From: Neoarius graeffei
Taxonomy: Eukaryota > Chordata > Actinopteri > Siluriformes > Ariidae
Length of the DNA: 64,000 bases
Assembly (NCBI RefSeq): GCF_027579695.1
Contig: NC_083590.1
Coordinates: forward strand, 19,423,799 to 19,487,798
Direction: 5' to 3'
Under the pieces are notes generated by a model. It was not told the DNA's origin, ran no database searches, and worked only from the letters and a program-made list of their open reading frames with translations. Of this stretch, positions 53,661 through 64,000 are shown one piece after another; position 1 is the first letter of the stretch, and every line of letters begins with the position of its first letter. The translations under genes and the position numbers were made by a program.

Positions 53661-53955
53661 CACGCCCACATAAGCGACAGAATCTAATAAATACATCCCA
53701 TGCCAATGATTAAATGTAAAGCCATGCCTCTAGACAACAAAAGTGTCTTAGAACCTTAAAGTTGACCATATATCCAATATCTGTATATCGTTACTTTTTA
53801 AGTAGTAAATGATTGTTGATTTGTGTATTTCGTTTGTTTTTGACTTGTGATTTTGCAATTTTTATGTATTAAACTGTCACTTCCAAGGGTTATATTCTCA
53901 TAGCAAAGTTCTTCATCCATTTTTTTCTGATTATTCACATTAAATAAAAAAAAAA

Positions 53956-54121
53956 TTACAGGCATTTAGCAGATGCTCTTATCCAGAGCAATATACAACA
54001 CACCTAGAGCAGCCAGGGGATTGGGGCCTTGCTCAAGGGAATGTCAGCCATCTCTGCTGGTCCAGGGAATCAAACCAGTGACCTTTTGGTCCCAAAGCTA
54101 CTTATCTAACCATTAGGCCAT
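53956..54121 (-). mobile_element. tRNA-derived SINE (GCATTTAGCAG-tail type)
   Basis: Minus strand: GGCCTAATGGTTAGATAAGT (box A), GGTTTGATTCCCTGG (box B), GCTCTGGATAAGAGCATCTG, CTAAATGCCTGTAA. The best preserved of the three copies. Confidence 0.85.
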
Positions 54122-55057
54122 TTAACACAACAGGGATTAATTTGTCTACTTTCTTAAAGGTTTTTTAAAAGTAAAACTCTTTTTACTCTTTTATAGTGCT
54201 GTTGTGCTCTAAAGTTCTGGTAGTGTGAGATTTCTTTCATTAAAATTGAACAATCAGTACATTTACATGCACGCTAATATTCAACTATTATTCTATCCAC
54301 AGTCACTGGACATGAGCAATCGTGCACTCTGATTGGCTCCTCTACTACTAGGCTATCAGCTTTCACTGACATCACCCGAAACCGGACGTAAACAGACCCT
54401 GCGCCATATTGGAAGACCAACAAACTCGTGATTAGGGGGAAATAACGGCAGCGGTATGTGAAGCCACGAGAATAAAGTGGAGTGGCAAACGACTTAAACA
54501 AATCTGAGCTGTTTTATTTATGATTTATTGACCCAACAGTAGACTTGAAAGAAACCTGTGTGAGACTTGGCAAAAAACTGTGGATATAATGGATAAGTCT
54601 GTGCATGATCTGCGGACACTTTGAGGGAAGCAAACCCAAGAAATTCAGATTTAAAACATGCTAAACTGGCCCCAAGTTGATAACTGTATGAGGAGCAAGC
54701 CTCCCAGACTTCTACAGTTTAATAATAATAATAATTTAGGATGGTTTGGGGCTTGCTCTCCCTCCTATTATATAAATAAAGCATAGTTGTTGTGTAGGCA
54801 TATATCATAAATACATATGTATAATTTGGATAAATTAACCTAAATTATGGATACCTTAATAGTAACAAAAAGTATTAATTTTTCAACTGAAAAGATATAT
54901 TATTAAAAGATAAATATCAACAAGATTACCTTGGCCATAACTATGTGTAGGTTATAGAGTGCTTCGAGGTCAGCGCGCACCCGGCGGCGGCCATATTGGA
55001 CGTCAAAGGTCGCTGTGTCAGTGCATTGTTGTCCAGCGAAGCAAAAAGGGGTGACAA

Positions 55058-55250
55058 TGCCGAATACGTGCGTCATTGTTGGCTGTAGTAGCCGGGGGGA
55101 AAGGGTGGCAAAAGCTTCCACAGACTCCCTAAAGACGTGACTAACCAGGGAATTGCAGCACAGGAGAAAAGCGAGCGGAGGAGACGACAGTGGCTGGCTG
55201 CCATCAACCGATCCGGATTTGTTCTGATCACTTTGTGACAGGTAGGTTAA
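55058..55250 (+). pseudogene. THAP-domain exon with frameshift
   Basis: From ATG at 55058: MPNTCVIVGCSSRG, then after a 1-base shift RLPKDVTNQGIAAQEKSE and RRRRQWLAAINRSGF, ending before ACAG|GTAGGT, a good donor. C5 and C10, the conserved P and the W of RQWLAAI fit the first half of a THAP domain. The frameshift near 55100 kills it. It faces the SWIM exon at 55304-55831 tail to tail. Confidence 0.7.
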
Positions 55251-55303
55251 TATTGTCTTGAATTTCATAGTTACTAAAATAGTTATTTTAATTTCATAGT
55301 TAC

Positions 55304-55831
55304 CGGTAGCATCCAGTATGCCGGCTGTTGTGTGACCGTCGTTCTTTCCCTCAGTCTCGTGGCCGCTTCAACATAAAACAACAGGGAAGCAACATGGGAG
55401 CAACATTCCCCAAGTCCAGCAATGCAGTTGCAATGTGCACACAAAATAGCAAGTCTCTTGTCAACTTTTATCCAGGGGTGTAGACTAGGCTGGGATAGTC
55501 TCTGCGAGTGTAACACTTTCCCTCTGATCACTTTTGTCTCTCCGTCTTCAGCAGTAAACACCGACACATCGCGGACCCAACCGGACACAAATCTATCGTA
55601 TGCTTCCATGCTCTTGTAGTTCTGGAAATCGTTTAGTTCACAAAATAGACTTGGGTGAAACACTAGATAGTTCACAAGATCTATGTATGTCACATGCGGC
55701 AACAAGCTGGGGTCAGCTTTCCATTCCTTCTCACTAACAGTGTATGGATCTACATTCCCAATGAAACGTACCTTCTCAGCATAACGCTCCCGTGCCTGCT
55801 TATCCAAACTTTCACAGTAGTGCTCCATCAC
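55304..55831 (-). pseudogene. SWIM zinc-finger protein, 5' exon (copy A)
   Basis: An uninterrupted 176-residue stretch starting MMEHYCESLD and ending CTACCG|GTAACT, a donor-like junction at 55303. It contains DPYTVSEKEWKADPSLLP, YIDLVNYLVFHPS and a SWIM finger: C134-x-C136 then C144-x-H146 (HCNCIAGLGECCSH). Fish genomes hold many such proteins in which the SWIM region precedes a YqaJ-like nuclease domain, often in THAP-bearing transposons. Downstream exons are absent here, so it is a remnant unless spliced to something outside. Confidence 0.7.
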
Positions 55832-55911
55832 TTCAGATGTCTAAATTCTTTAAAAAATCCAAGCTTTTAAGCCCTCTAACGCGGAAACGAATCGGTGAAT
55901 GTGTACTCTAT

Positions 55912-56602
55912 GGCCAAGTTTACATTAGACCATATCTGTCTCGTTTTCTTCGCGGATGCACTGTCTGTTTACATTAAACCGCCGGGAAACGGGAATCCGC
56001 CAGCGTCCACGTATTCAATCCAGACCGTGTCAGCTCCGGTGCTGTGTAAACATTGAGAATACACGGATACGCTGTGCTGAGCTCTAGCTGGCGTCGTCAT
56101 TGGACAACGTCACTGTGACATCCACCTTCCCGATTCGCTGGCGTTGGTCATGTGACGCGACTGCTGAAAAACGGCGCGGACTTCCGCCTTGTATCACCTT
56201 TCATTAAAGAGTATAAAAGTATGAAAATACTGCAAATACTGATGCAAATACTGCCCATTGTGTAGTTATGATTGTCTTTAGGCTTGCCATCCTTCCACTT
56301 GCAAGTGGTAAGTGATATGCGCTGGGATCACACACACAGCGGCTCAGTCCCGAATCACAAGCTGTGCACTTCACTCGCGCGCTGTGTGAGCTGCGCAGGG
56401 CCGGAGTGCGCACCCTCCAGAGGGCACTCGCTGTTCAGGGAGGAGTGATTTGGAGCGCAGGATGCCTGCGGAGCCGAGCGTATCCGTGTATTAGTGTTGC
56501 TATGTGCACGCAAATCGTGTATTGGTGTTGCTGTGTGCACACTAATCATTTTAAAAACGTTAATCTGATGATCTGCTGATACGGTCTAATGTAAACATGG
56601 GC
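55912..56602. mobile_element. Harbinger-like MITE family A, copy 3
   Basis: GGCCAAGTTTACATTAGACC and GGTCTAATGTAAACATGGGC ends; duplication TAT at 55909-55911 and 56603-56605. It is inverted relative to copies 1 and 2 and carries an internal duplication around ATTAGTGTTGCTATGTGCAC. It separates SWIM copies A and B. Confidence 0.85.
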
Positions 56603-56615
56603 TATGATGTGTACT

Positions 56616-56880
56616 CTATGAGCGCTCTGGAGCAAGTGACTTCCAAGATGGCCGCGCACGCGCAGTGTTACTATTTTTAGCATCATCTCGGAGCCCTCTA
56701 TTCTTAATAACAGCTGTAATATCACGAACCAAGCCATTAACAACATAATTGTAAGCCTGTAGCCCTTTGTAGGCTTTCAAGTCATCAGCAGTGTAGGCAC
56801 TGGGTGTAAACAACAAATAGTTTACAATGTCTGAGTAGCAAACAGATGGCAGAATTGGTGTCCGGTCCTCCTTATGTATC
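56616..56880 (-). pseudogene. SWIM-family exon (copy B)
   Basis: Minus strand, preceded by an acceptor-like CCGTGTCAG. It reads HKEDRTPILPSVCYSDIVNY, LKAYKGLQAYNYVVNGLVRD, paralleling YIDLVNYLVF ... YKSMEAYDRFVSGWVRD of copy A at perhaps 40-50% similarity by eye. It stops before the SWIM finger. Confidence 0.65.
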
Positions 56881-57372
56881 TGACACGGAGAAATAATATA
56901 AATCGTGCTGCCTACCAGATTACAGTCGTCTGTTTTATTGTATCAGTACTAGTATCACTTACTATACTCATCAGTCATAGATTAGTCCAGTACAACATGA
57001 CCAGCTTGCTTTTTTTCCATTTGACTGTCGCAAGTTTTTTCAGGCTGGTACAGTCAAAAATTGAAAAATGTTTTGGCCTACTAAACTAGTCATCGATTCT
57101 ACTAGTGTATTAATTGGAGTCGACATGAAAACGTTAGGTAAAAACTTTAAACCAGTACAATCTCTTCTTCAAAGTTTCACCAAATGGTTTTATTTATGCA
57201 ATTTAAAGCTCATAATACTGTATAACTTTGGTCGAGTAAAAACACGGAGAAAAACATGGCTGAATCCTGAATGACTCCTATAGAGATCTTGCAGTCACAT
57301 GACCGGAAAGTACACAACCGCCATCTTGTCGGTAAAAAAACACAGCTGAATACTGCTGCACTCGTGTACAGA

Positions 57373-57681
57373 ATGGATCAATTTCAACCGACAGACTACA
57401 CGGCTCATTTTTCTAATGAACAGATAACTCGATATATGTCTAAAATAAACGATCTACAGATTAGTGACCCTTATGGTTTACCGGACGGAGTTTTCACGAC
57501 CGGATTTTGAACTGCCAGTGGAATACCCAGACATGTATAATTACCTCATCAACTTTCCCTCGCTGTTCAGTGGTGAAGCACTGCATGCTTATAAATCTCT
57601 GGACAGTTATCTTTACAGAAATTCAGGATTTGTCAGCGACTCAGATGTGGCATCTTGTAAACAAGAATCCTCATTGGACAG
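57373..57681 (+). pseudogene. SWIM-family 5' exon (copy C), two frameshifts
   Basis: ATG at 57373; begins MDQFQPTDYTAHFSNEQITR, DPYGLPDGVF, then shifts frame to EYPDMYNYLINFPSLFSGE and HAYKSLDSYLYRNSGFVS, shifts again to WHLVNKNPHW and ends at a donor GGACAG|GTAAGT. The order DPY, YNYLI, AYKSLDSY matches copies A and B. It lies on the opposite strand from them. Confidence 0.68.
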
Positions 57682-58518
57682 GTAAGTCACTTAAGTTTTT
57701 TTTTTTTTTGTAAGTCACTTAAGTATTGAGTATAGCACTGACCAGCCGATTATAGAATAAGGTAATTCCAGCTGTAATTCCAAATCGTCCGTCTTGTTTA
57801 CATGGATCTGGCGTTGGAGAGGTAGAGGCTTAGCAGTGGAGGTTTGAGTGGCTGTTTTCTGAGCTTAATCAACAGGCCGGCTCTGCAGCCTCGCTTTTGC
57901 TTCCTCTCCCAACGCTGTCTCCCTCGCTTTGCCTCCGATAACAATCCACGGAGACCCCGCTGGTCTCGCTATCTCGTCCGGAATGTTTTTTTTTTTCTCT
58001 CGTCCGGAATGTTGTGCATGCGATGGAAATCGCTACAAACCGTCATTTTCTGCTGGAAACCAATGTCCAGTAAGTCCATACGGTTGTAGTGGATATTGAA
58101 GTCCGGTACAGACGAACAACATGCAAAAATACACACAAAAAACATAAAAAATGTGCACAGGTAGGGAGAGCTTGTAGCCACAGCCGTTGTAGTAGAATTG
58201 TATATAGGGTTTTCCAGAAGAAAAGGTAGAAGTAAAAGCAGAAGTAGAAGGCGGAATATGGCGTTTGACCGACAAGATGGCGTCTGTCACAATCTGGATC
58301 GGCTGTGACGTCACATGCAAGTGCTCCATTTGTTTAAATAGGGGGCTACATAGGCGGCAGAATGAAGTTTCTTTTTCCCTGCCATGGAAGCGCACTTGAG
58401 GAGGAAAGCAATTTGCATTACAGCCGTGAGGCGGCTCGGCTCGGTTTACCCTTTCGGGCGCTCTCGTTTTCTGTTAGAATTTGGTAAAGAAAAAAATAAA
58501 TATTATTTACCAGCTTAC

Positions 58519-58718
58519 CGGGTCCATTAACATAAATCTGACAGCTGACAAGGTCGGGATATAAACGAACTTTTGCGTTAAACTGTGTGCTTGGATTCAC
58601 ATAATTTTTTCTGAGTCTTATCATATGGGTCAAACCCATCAATCACAGCCAGTTTCTCCACATACCGTGCCCTTTCTGCAGCTGGTAATGTACTCACATA
58701 ACCAGAATTATCATCCAT
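58519..58718 (-). pseudogene. SWIM-family first exon (copy D), frameshifted
   Basis: ATG at 58718: MDDNSGYVSTLPAAERARYV, EKLAVIDGFDPYD, then after a shift NYVNPSTQFNAKVRLYPD and a donor GACCCG|GTAAGC at 58518. RARYVEKLAVIDGFDPY parallels ERYAEKVRFIGNVDPY of copy A. It ends directly in the TTATTTACCAGCTTA block shared with 60462. Confidence 0.6.
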
Positions 58719-59815
58719 CGTGTCACTTTACTCTCGCTCGTACTTTGTTTTATATTGTGAGTGCATGTACTTGGTCTTCCAATATGGCGCCTAACAAAAT
58801 CTCGCGGCGCGGTGACGTCATGTGAAAGGGGTCTATACCGTGAGTAGAGAAAAACAAATGGTGGAGTGTGTTGCTGAACCAACCGAGGACGAAATAAAAA
58901 CTACCCGAAAATGAAAACCACAAAAAATACAAAAAAAGGGCAGTAAAATATGGAATGAAAGTGTTTGATGGTAAGAATGTATCTTTTTTTATTTTTCAGG
59001 AATAATTATTGCATTTTTTCACAAATTGCTCCTGTCATTTCACCGGTTTGTTTACATTCTAAGGGGAAATGATTTCGTCGGATGTTTTGTATAACGATTT
59101 TATTTATCGAATTTGCAAAAAATAAAAACGTTCTGTTTCTCACAATCCAGTGAATGTGGATAGAATAAAACAGTTATTCCACTCAATCTCGTCGTACATG
59201 GATTATAGACAACTCGGTGCTACATGTCTCGTTGGCTATCAGCTCATGTATGACTCGATTTCGTGGAATAACTGTTAAATATTCCGAATATGACAATATT
59301 TGGAATTTGATACAACTCATGTGAACAGCATATTCCGTTTGGATATTCAGAAATGGGTTTCTTATGAATTTAGAATTTTCTGATTAAGTCATGTGGGAGG
59401 AAATATTATTACAGTATTAATATCATCGATATTATTCGGGTTTGAGGAGAATTCTTTGGACATGTTTACAGTGCATTCTGAATATGCATCAGAATTGGGG
59501 GTTTTATGGCAGTTTGATTGCGACACACAGCCTTTTACCTGTTTACGGTCAGCTCTGTGCGTTGTGCACAAACTAATAACCAATCCAAGTATGCGCAGCT
59601 GCATGTATGACTGAAATATTCCTTTGCATTAGCTTGTCTTTTTCGGAATAAGGAATATTATTTTTTTCATGGTTTGGTTTCCATCAAATCGTGTGCTCTG
59701 ATTGGCTGGCGAGCGGGTCTCCCAGTTATGGACCTCTGGTGACTCCCTCGTTCACAACAACAACAAACATAGTAGCAATTTTTGTCAACGTTTATTTTCG
59801 CATTTCTCAGGAGAA

Positions 59816-60387
59816 TAGCATTAATTTTACAGCATGGATAGCGATAACGACAGTGTTCACAGCGAAAGCGAGTTTTACTACCCTGAGGAAGAAGAAATAA
59901 AAGAAAACATTTCAGGAGAAAGCTAAAAACCTCTAACTTGCTAACGCCACGCAAAAACATGGCTGAATCCTGAATGACTCAATTTTGTATAAATAGGGGA
60001 CTACATAGGCGGCAAAATGTAGTTTTTTTCCTGCCATGGAAGTGCACTTGTATACCGAGGAGGAAGCCATTTGCATTACAGCCGTGAATGAGGATTCAAA
60101 ATAGCATTAATTTTACAGCATGGATAGTGATAATGAGTCTTCACAGCAAAAGCGAGTTTTACTACCCTGAGGAAGACAAAATAAAAGAAAACATTTCAGG
60201 AGAAAGCCAAAAACCTGTAACTTGCTAACGCCGCGCAAAAACATGGCTGAATCCTGAATTACTTAATTTTGTATAAATAGGGGACTACATAAGTGGCAAA
60301 ATGTAGTTTTTTTCCTGCCATGGAAGTGCACTTGTATACCGAGGACGAAGCCATTTGCATTACAGCCGTGAATGAGGATTCAAAATG
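59816..60387 (+). repeat. 286-bp direct duplication
   Basis: TAGCATTAATTTTACAGCAT begins at 59816 and again at 60102, and the following text (ACCCTGAGGAAGA, ACATGGCTGAATCCTGAAT, GGGGACTACATAGG) repeats with a few changes. Each unit encodes a short acidic peptide (MDSDNDSVHSESEFYYPEEE) ended by a stop. Confidence 0.85.
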
Positions 60388-60462
60388 GCGGCTCGGCTCG
60401 GTTTCCCCTTTCGGGCGCTCTCGCTTTCTGTTAGAATTTGGTAAAGAAAAAAATAAATATAT

Positions 60463-60607
60463 TATTTACCAGCTTAAGGTCGGTCCGTATGGTGAAATAC
60501 TGTGACCTCGGCCTTGAATACTGACCTCGGCCCAGAGGACCTCGGTCAGTACTTTCAAGACCTCGGTCACGGTATTTCAAGATACGGACCTCCCAGCTGG
60601 TAAATAA
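60463..60607. repeat. 145-bp imperfect hairpin ending the SWIM/THAP cluster
   Basis: TTATTTACCAGCTT ... GGTCCGTAT, GTGAAATACTGTGACC and TTGAATACTGACCTCGG pair with CCTCGGTCAGTACTTTCAAG, GGTCACGGTATTTCAAG and ATACGGACCTCCCAGCTGG. Arms are about 70 bp with scattered mismatches. Confidence 0.85.
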
Positions 60608-60609
60608 CA

Positions 60610-61120
60610 CACATTTTATATTTGTATTTATTTATTTAGTACGAGATTAAGCTCATTAACCACAAAGACAATTTTCCATGATCTTTACCAAGGGTGCCAA
60701 TAGTAATGATCTTGAGCTGACTGTCTGAGTTAGATTAAATGAAAGAAGAATGAGGTGATTGTTTTGTTCTACAGCCTGTGGGATTTATGTAAGTGCTAAA
60801 TCTCTGAAGTTAGCGAGCTTCACTTTGGTAGTTTTAGCATATTAGCAGTCTGGATTAGCAGATTGTAATACGCGCTCATAGTCGCTGAATAATCTATTAA
60901 TTGAGCAAAAACACACTGATACAAAAGTGTGAACATTTTAAAACTAGCACTGACGCACTGAGTTTCAGTGAGCTCTTGATTTCCAGTCACAGAGTCACGT
61001 GTTAGCAAAGCAAAGTTGATTGTGCTAGCAATCTTTTTTTAGCAAGAAAATGCCTGTTTAATGGTCAAAATGGGCAAGATGTGTCTTTTTTTTTAATGAA
61101 AGTCATGCAATTTGTGAGTA
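60610..61120. other. Non-coding stretch
   Basis: No gene or named repeat recognised. Confidence 0.4.
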
Positions 61121-61133
61121 AATGTGTGGTCCT

Positions 61134-61495
61134 GGGCGGCACGGTGGTGTAGTGGTTAGCGCTGTTGCCTCACAGCAAGAAGGTCCTGGGTTTGAGCCCC
61201 GGGGCCGGCGAGGGCCTTTCTGTGTGGAGTTTGCATGTTCTCCCCGTGTCCGCGTGGGTTTCCTCCGGGTGCTCCGGTTTCCCCCACAGTCCAAAGACAT
61301 GCAGGTTAGGTTAACTGGTGACTCTAAATTGACCGTAGGTGTGAATGTGAGTGTGAATGGTTGTCTGTGTCTATGTGTCAGCCCTGTGATGACCTGGCGA
61401 CTTGTCCAGGGTGTACCCCGCCTTTCGCCCGTAGTCAGCTGGGATAGGCTCCAGCTTGCCTGCGACCCTGTAGAAGGATAAAGCGGCTAGAGATG
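61134..61495 (+). mobile_element. V-SINE copy, well preserved
   Basis: Duplication AATGTGTGGTCCT at 61121-61133 and 61496-61508; complete, short tail. Confidence 0.95.
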
Positions 61496-61515
61496 AATGT
61501 GTGGTCCTACATATA

Positions 61516-62701
61516 CACTACCGTTCAAAAGTTTGGGGTCACCCAGACAATTTTGTGTTTTCCATGAAAAGTCACACTTTTATTTACCACCATAAGTTGT
61601 AAAATGAATAGAAAATATAGTCAAGACATTTTTCTGGCCATTTTGAGCATTTAATCGACCCCACAAATGTGATGCTCCAGAAACTCAATCTGCTCAAAGG
61701 AAGGTCAGTTTTATAGCTTCTCTAAGGCCAAGTTTACATTAGACCGTATCTGTCTCGTTTTCTTCGCGGATGCACTGTCCGTTTACATTAAAACGCCTGG
61801 AAACGCCGGGAAACGGGAATCCGCCAGGGTCCACGTATTCAATCCAGATCGTGTCTGGTCCGGTGCTGTGTAAACATTGAGAATACGCGGATACGCTGTG
61901 CTGAGCTCTAGCTGGCGTCGTCATTGGACAACGTCACTGTGACATCCACCTTCCTGATTCGCTGGCGTTGGTCATGTGACGCGACTGCTGAAAAACGGCG
62001 CGGACTTCCGCCTTGTATCACCTTTCATTAAAGAGTATAAAAGTATGAAAATACTGCAAATACTGATGCAAATACTGCCCATTGTGTAGTTATGATTGTC
62101 TTTAGGCTTGCCATCCTTCCACTTGCAAGTGGTAAGTGACGCACATGCCCGATATGCACTGGGATCACACACACAGCGGCTCAGTCCCGAATCTCTGAGC
62201 TGCGCAGGGCCGGAGTGCACACCCTCCAGAGGGCACTCGCTGTTCAGGGCGGAGTGATTTGGAGCGCAGGATGCCTGCGGAGCCGAGCGTATCCGTGTAT
62301 TGGCGTTGCTGTGTGCACGCGAATCGTTTTAAAAACGTTAATCTGATAATCCGCTGATACGGTCTAATGTAAACACCACCTAAAGAGCTCAACTGTTTTC
62401 AGCTGTGCTAACATGATTGTACAAGGGTTTTCTAATCATCCATTAGCCTTCTGAGGCAATGAGCAAACACATTGTACCATTAGAACACTGGAGTGAGAGT
62501 TGCTGGAAATGGGCCTCTATACACCTATGGAGATATTGCACCAAAAACCAGACATTTGCAGCTAGAATAGTCATTTACCACATTAGCAATGTATAGAGTG
62601 GATTTCTGATTAGTTTAAAGTGATCTTCATTGAAAAGAACAGTGCTTTTCTTTCAAAAATAAGGACATTTCAAAGTGACCCCAAACTTTTGAACGGTAGT
62701 G
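61516..62701. mobile_element. Tc1-like MITE hosting a Harbinger-like MITE
   Basis: CACTACCGTTCAAAAGTTTG and CAAACTTTTGAACGGTAGTG are inverted ends, with TA on both sides (61514-61515, 62702-62703). Interior text (GGACATTTCAAAGTGACCCC, ATTTTGAGCATTTAATCGAC) belongs to a frequent fish element; without the insert it is about 530 bp. Confidence 0.9.
61726..62380. mobile_element. Harbinger-like MITE family A, copy 4
   Basis: GGCCAAGTTTACATTAGACC and GGTCTAATGTAAACACCACC ends; duplication TAA at 61723-61725 and 62381-62383. The empty site CTCTAAAGAG in the host MITE is restored on removal, which fixes the 3-bp duplication length. Confidence 0.9.
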
Positions 62702-62703
62702 TA

Positions 62704-64000
62704 TATTGTATGTCTATTCGTGTGGTTTTATGACGTCTTATCATATTAGCCAGGTGCAAAAAGCCGACTAGCGATCCAAGTAGAATGATATGAGGTGGAA
62801 AATCACTGACATACATGGCAGTTTTCTTTCTCTTTATCACAAGAGTTGCTTGTAATCAGGAAATAGTGGTCTTCAGTGGAAAAACACTGATGTCTGTGCG
62901 AACACTGGCTGTGTTTGGTGCACAACAACCTGAAATAAAGCTCTGGCTAGCACTCTGATAAAAACAGCCTGCTGTTTTTATCGCCTGGGTCTAATGTGTG
63001 TGATGCTGATCAGCAGTGCAGGTGCAGCGCCACTGAGAACACGCCACTATGGAAAAAGCCTCCCTGGATCACATCATCGGTGAAGTATGACAGGAATTTT
63101 GCACAGTTAAAGGACTGGAATGTCAGGAATGCCCGTTTCTCACTCTCTCTTGCTTAATTTATTTGCATCCTACTGGCTGCACGTCTCTAACATGCACTAA
63201 AGTGACGTGGCCTGGTTGAGTCACAGTGAAGCACATAAACATTATTGTTCGGTTAATGTTCACTCCCCTGGCTCTGCAGGGGGCTTTGAGGAGGTTCAGC
63301 TTGGCACTCGACTTTGCTCTAACTGTTTACCTGGAATATACACTTCACTTGGAGGATGAGGTCTGCTCAGGTTGGTTATTAATCTCAAAAGTCAAAAGTA
63401 CAAGATCCCCTGCATCGCTAACAAGGAGCCAAAGTCTAGCCTGCACGTGATATCGTCACTGCAAGCTGCCTAGAGTGCCATCTAGAGCGAACACCATTTT
63501 ACTGAGTTTGAAATTTGAGCCACAGCTTTAATTCAACCATTAAAGCTTATCTAATGTGCAAATAAGATTAGTCGGCTAATTGGATTTCGCAAATCTGTTT
63601 AGACTGATACGGACAATCTATGCCATGTTACGCTTTTTAAAGCTACAGTGCACAAGAACAAAACATCTTCTCTCAAATAATGTTCCTGAGGTGCTCTGAG
63701 TCCCAGTGACAGTCCTGTGATGGTAATAATCAAATTCAGGGATGTTGGGTTGAAAGTGGCAGTAGATTTAAAGGCACAAAAAGAAGTACGACGATAGAGT
63801 TGCAAGCAGCCAATCAGGACAGAGATATGGAGTCTGGTATAATCAACAAAAGGATTCAGAACTGATGGAGTTTTAACATTTTATCTTGCTAAATATCTAA
63901 AGTATTTATTTGTACTCTAATTAGTTAGGAAGTTAATGAATAATCTGTTATCCTTGTCATGGAATTTGCATCTTTAGCCAGTAGCGAAGCAATTTTTCGC
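62704..64000. other. Apparently single-copy non-coding DNA at right edge
   Basis: No exon, domain or repeat family recognised. Short open frames (e.g. 63226-63450) have no support. Confidence 0.4.

Noticed and set aside
55398-55640. Plus-strand frame opposite the SWIM exon
   Set aside because: The minus frame carries the SWIM ligands; the plus frame is its shadow.
63226-63450. Possible exon near the right edge (LALDFALTVYLEYTLHLE)
   Set aside because: No convincing acceptor or donor and no recognised domain.

Overview
The window is vertebrate, almost certainly teleost, nuclear DNA. It shows intron-split genes with GT-AG junctions, a TATA promoter and AATAAA signals, at least a dozen copies or pieces of a tRNA-headed SINE of the V-SINE (HE1/DANA/Mermaid) type, several Tc1-like families, Harbinger-like and TTAA-flanked miniature elements, two dead non-LTR retrotransposons, a Helitron-like element and long AT/CA microsatellites. 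An otophysan fish (catfish-like) is possible, but I cannot fix the species. There is no prokaryotic content, CRISPR array or free-standing tRNA/rRNA.

Only two host genes can be supported, both on + and both in the first third. (1) About 3.3-17.5 kb: the 3' half of a TRIM28/TIF1-family gene. Its exons encode an HP1-box-like PRISL motif, a complete C4HC3 PHD finger and a bromodomain-like C-terminus. The RBCC part must lie left of the window. A 9-kb intron holds a dead LINE on the minus strand, with three younger insertions in it, a minus-strand THAP-domain fragment, a fold-back element and Tc1 pieces. (2) 20.68-22.28 kb: a complete four-exon RERG/RERGL-type small GTPase of 220 aa, with a TATA box, CACC-rich upstream sequence and a poly(A) signal. 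Several of its GTPase motifs are degenerate.

From 22.3 kb to the right edge I see no convincing host gene, only mobile and repetitive DNA: nested SINE/MITE stacks (23-27 kb); Harbinger-like elements and other MITEs (24.7-33.3 kb); a Helitron-like element carrying about 37 copies of a 56-bp repeat (33.5-35.9 kb); a higher-order tandem array entered by a V-SINE (37.8-39.8 kb); a Tc1-like MITE with a TTAA element inside it (40-41.6 kb); poly-G tracts and a telomere-like stretch (43.7-44.3 kb); a second dead LINE on + (45.5-50.4 kb) cut by a 1.5-kb Tc1-like DD34E element and SINEs; and at 54-60.6 kb a cluster of broken exons for THAP and SWIM-zinc-finger proteins that looks like remains of a two-gene DNA transposon family. 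It ends in a 145-bp hairpin.

The strongest points for follow-up are the intact DD37E Tc1-like transposase at the left edge, the Helitron-like element with its array, the SWIM/THAP cluster, a perfect 123-bp inverted repeat at 25.65-26.0 kb, a 2A-like NPGP motif in the first LINE, and the degenerate GTPase motifs of the RERG-like protein.
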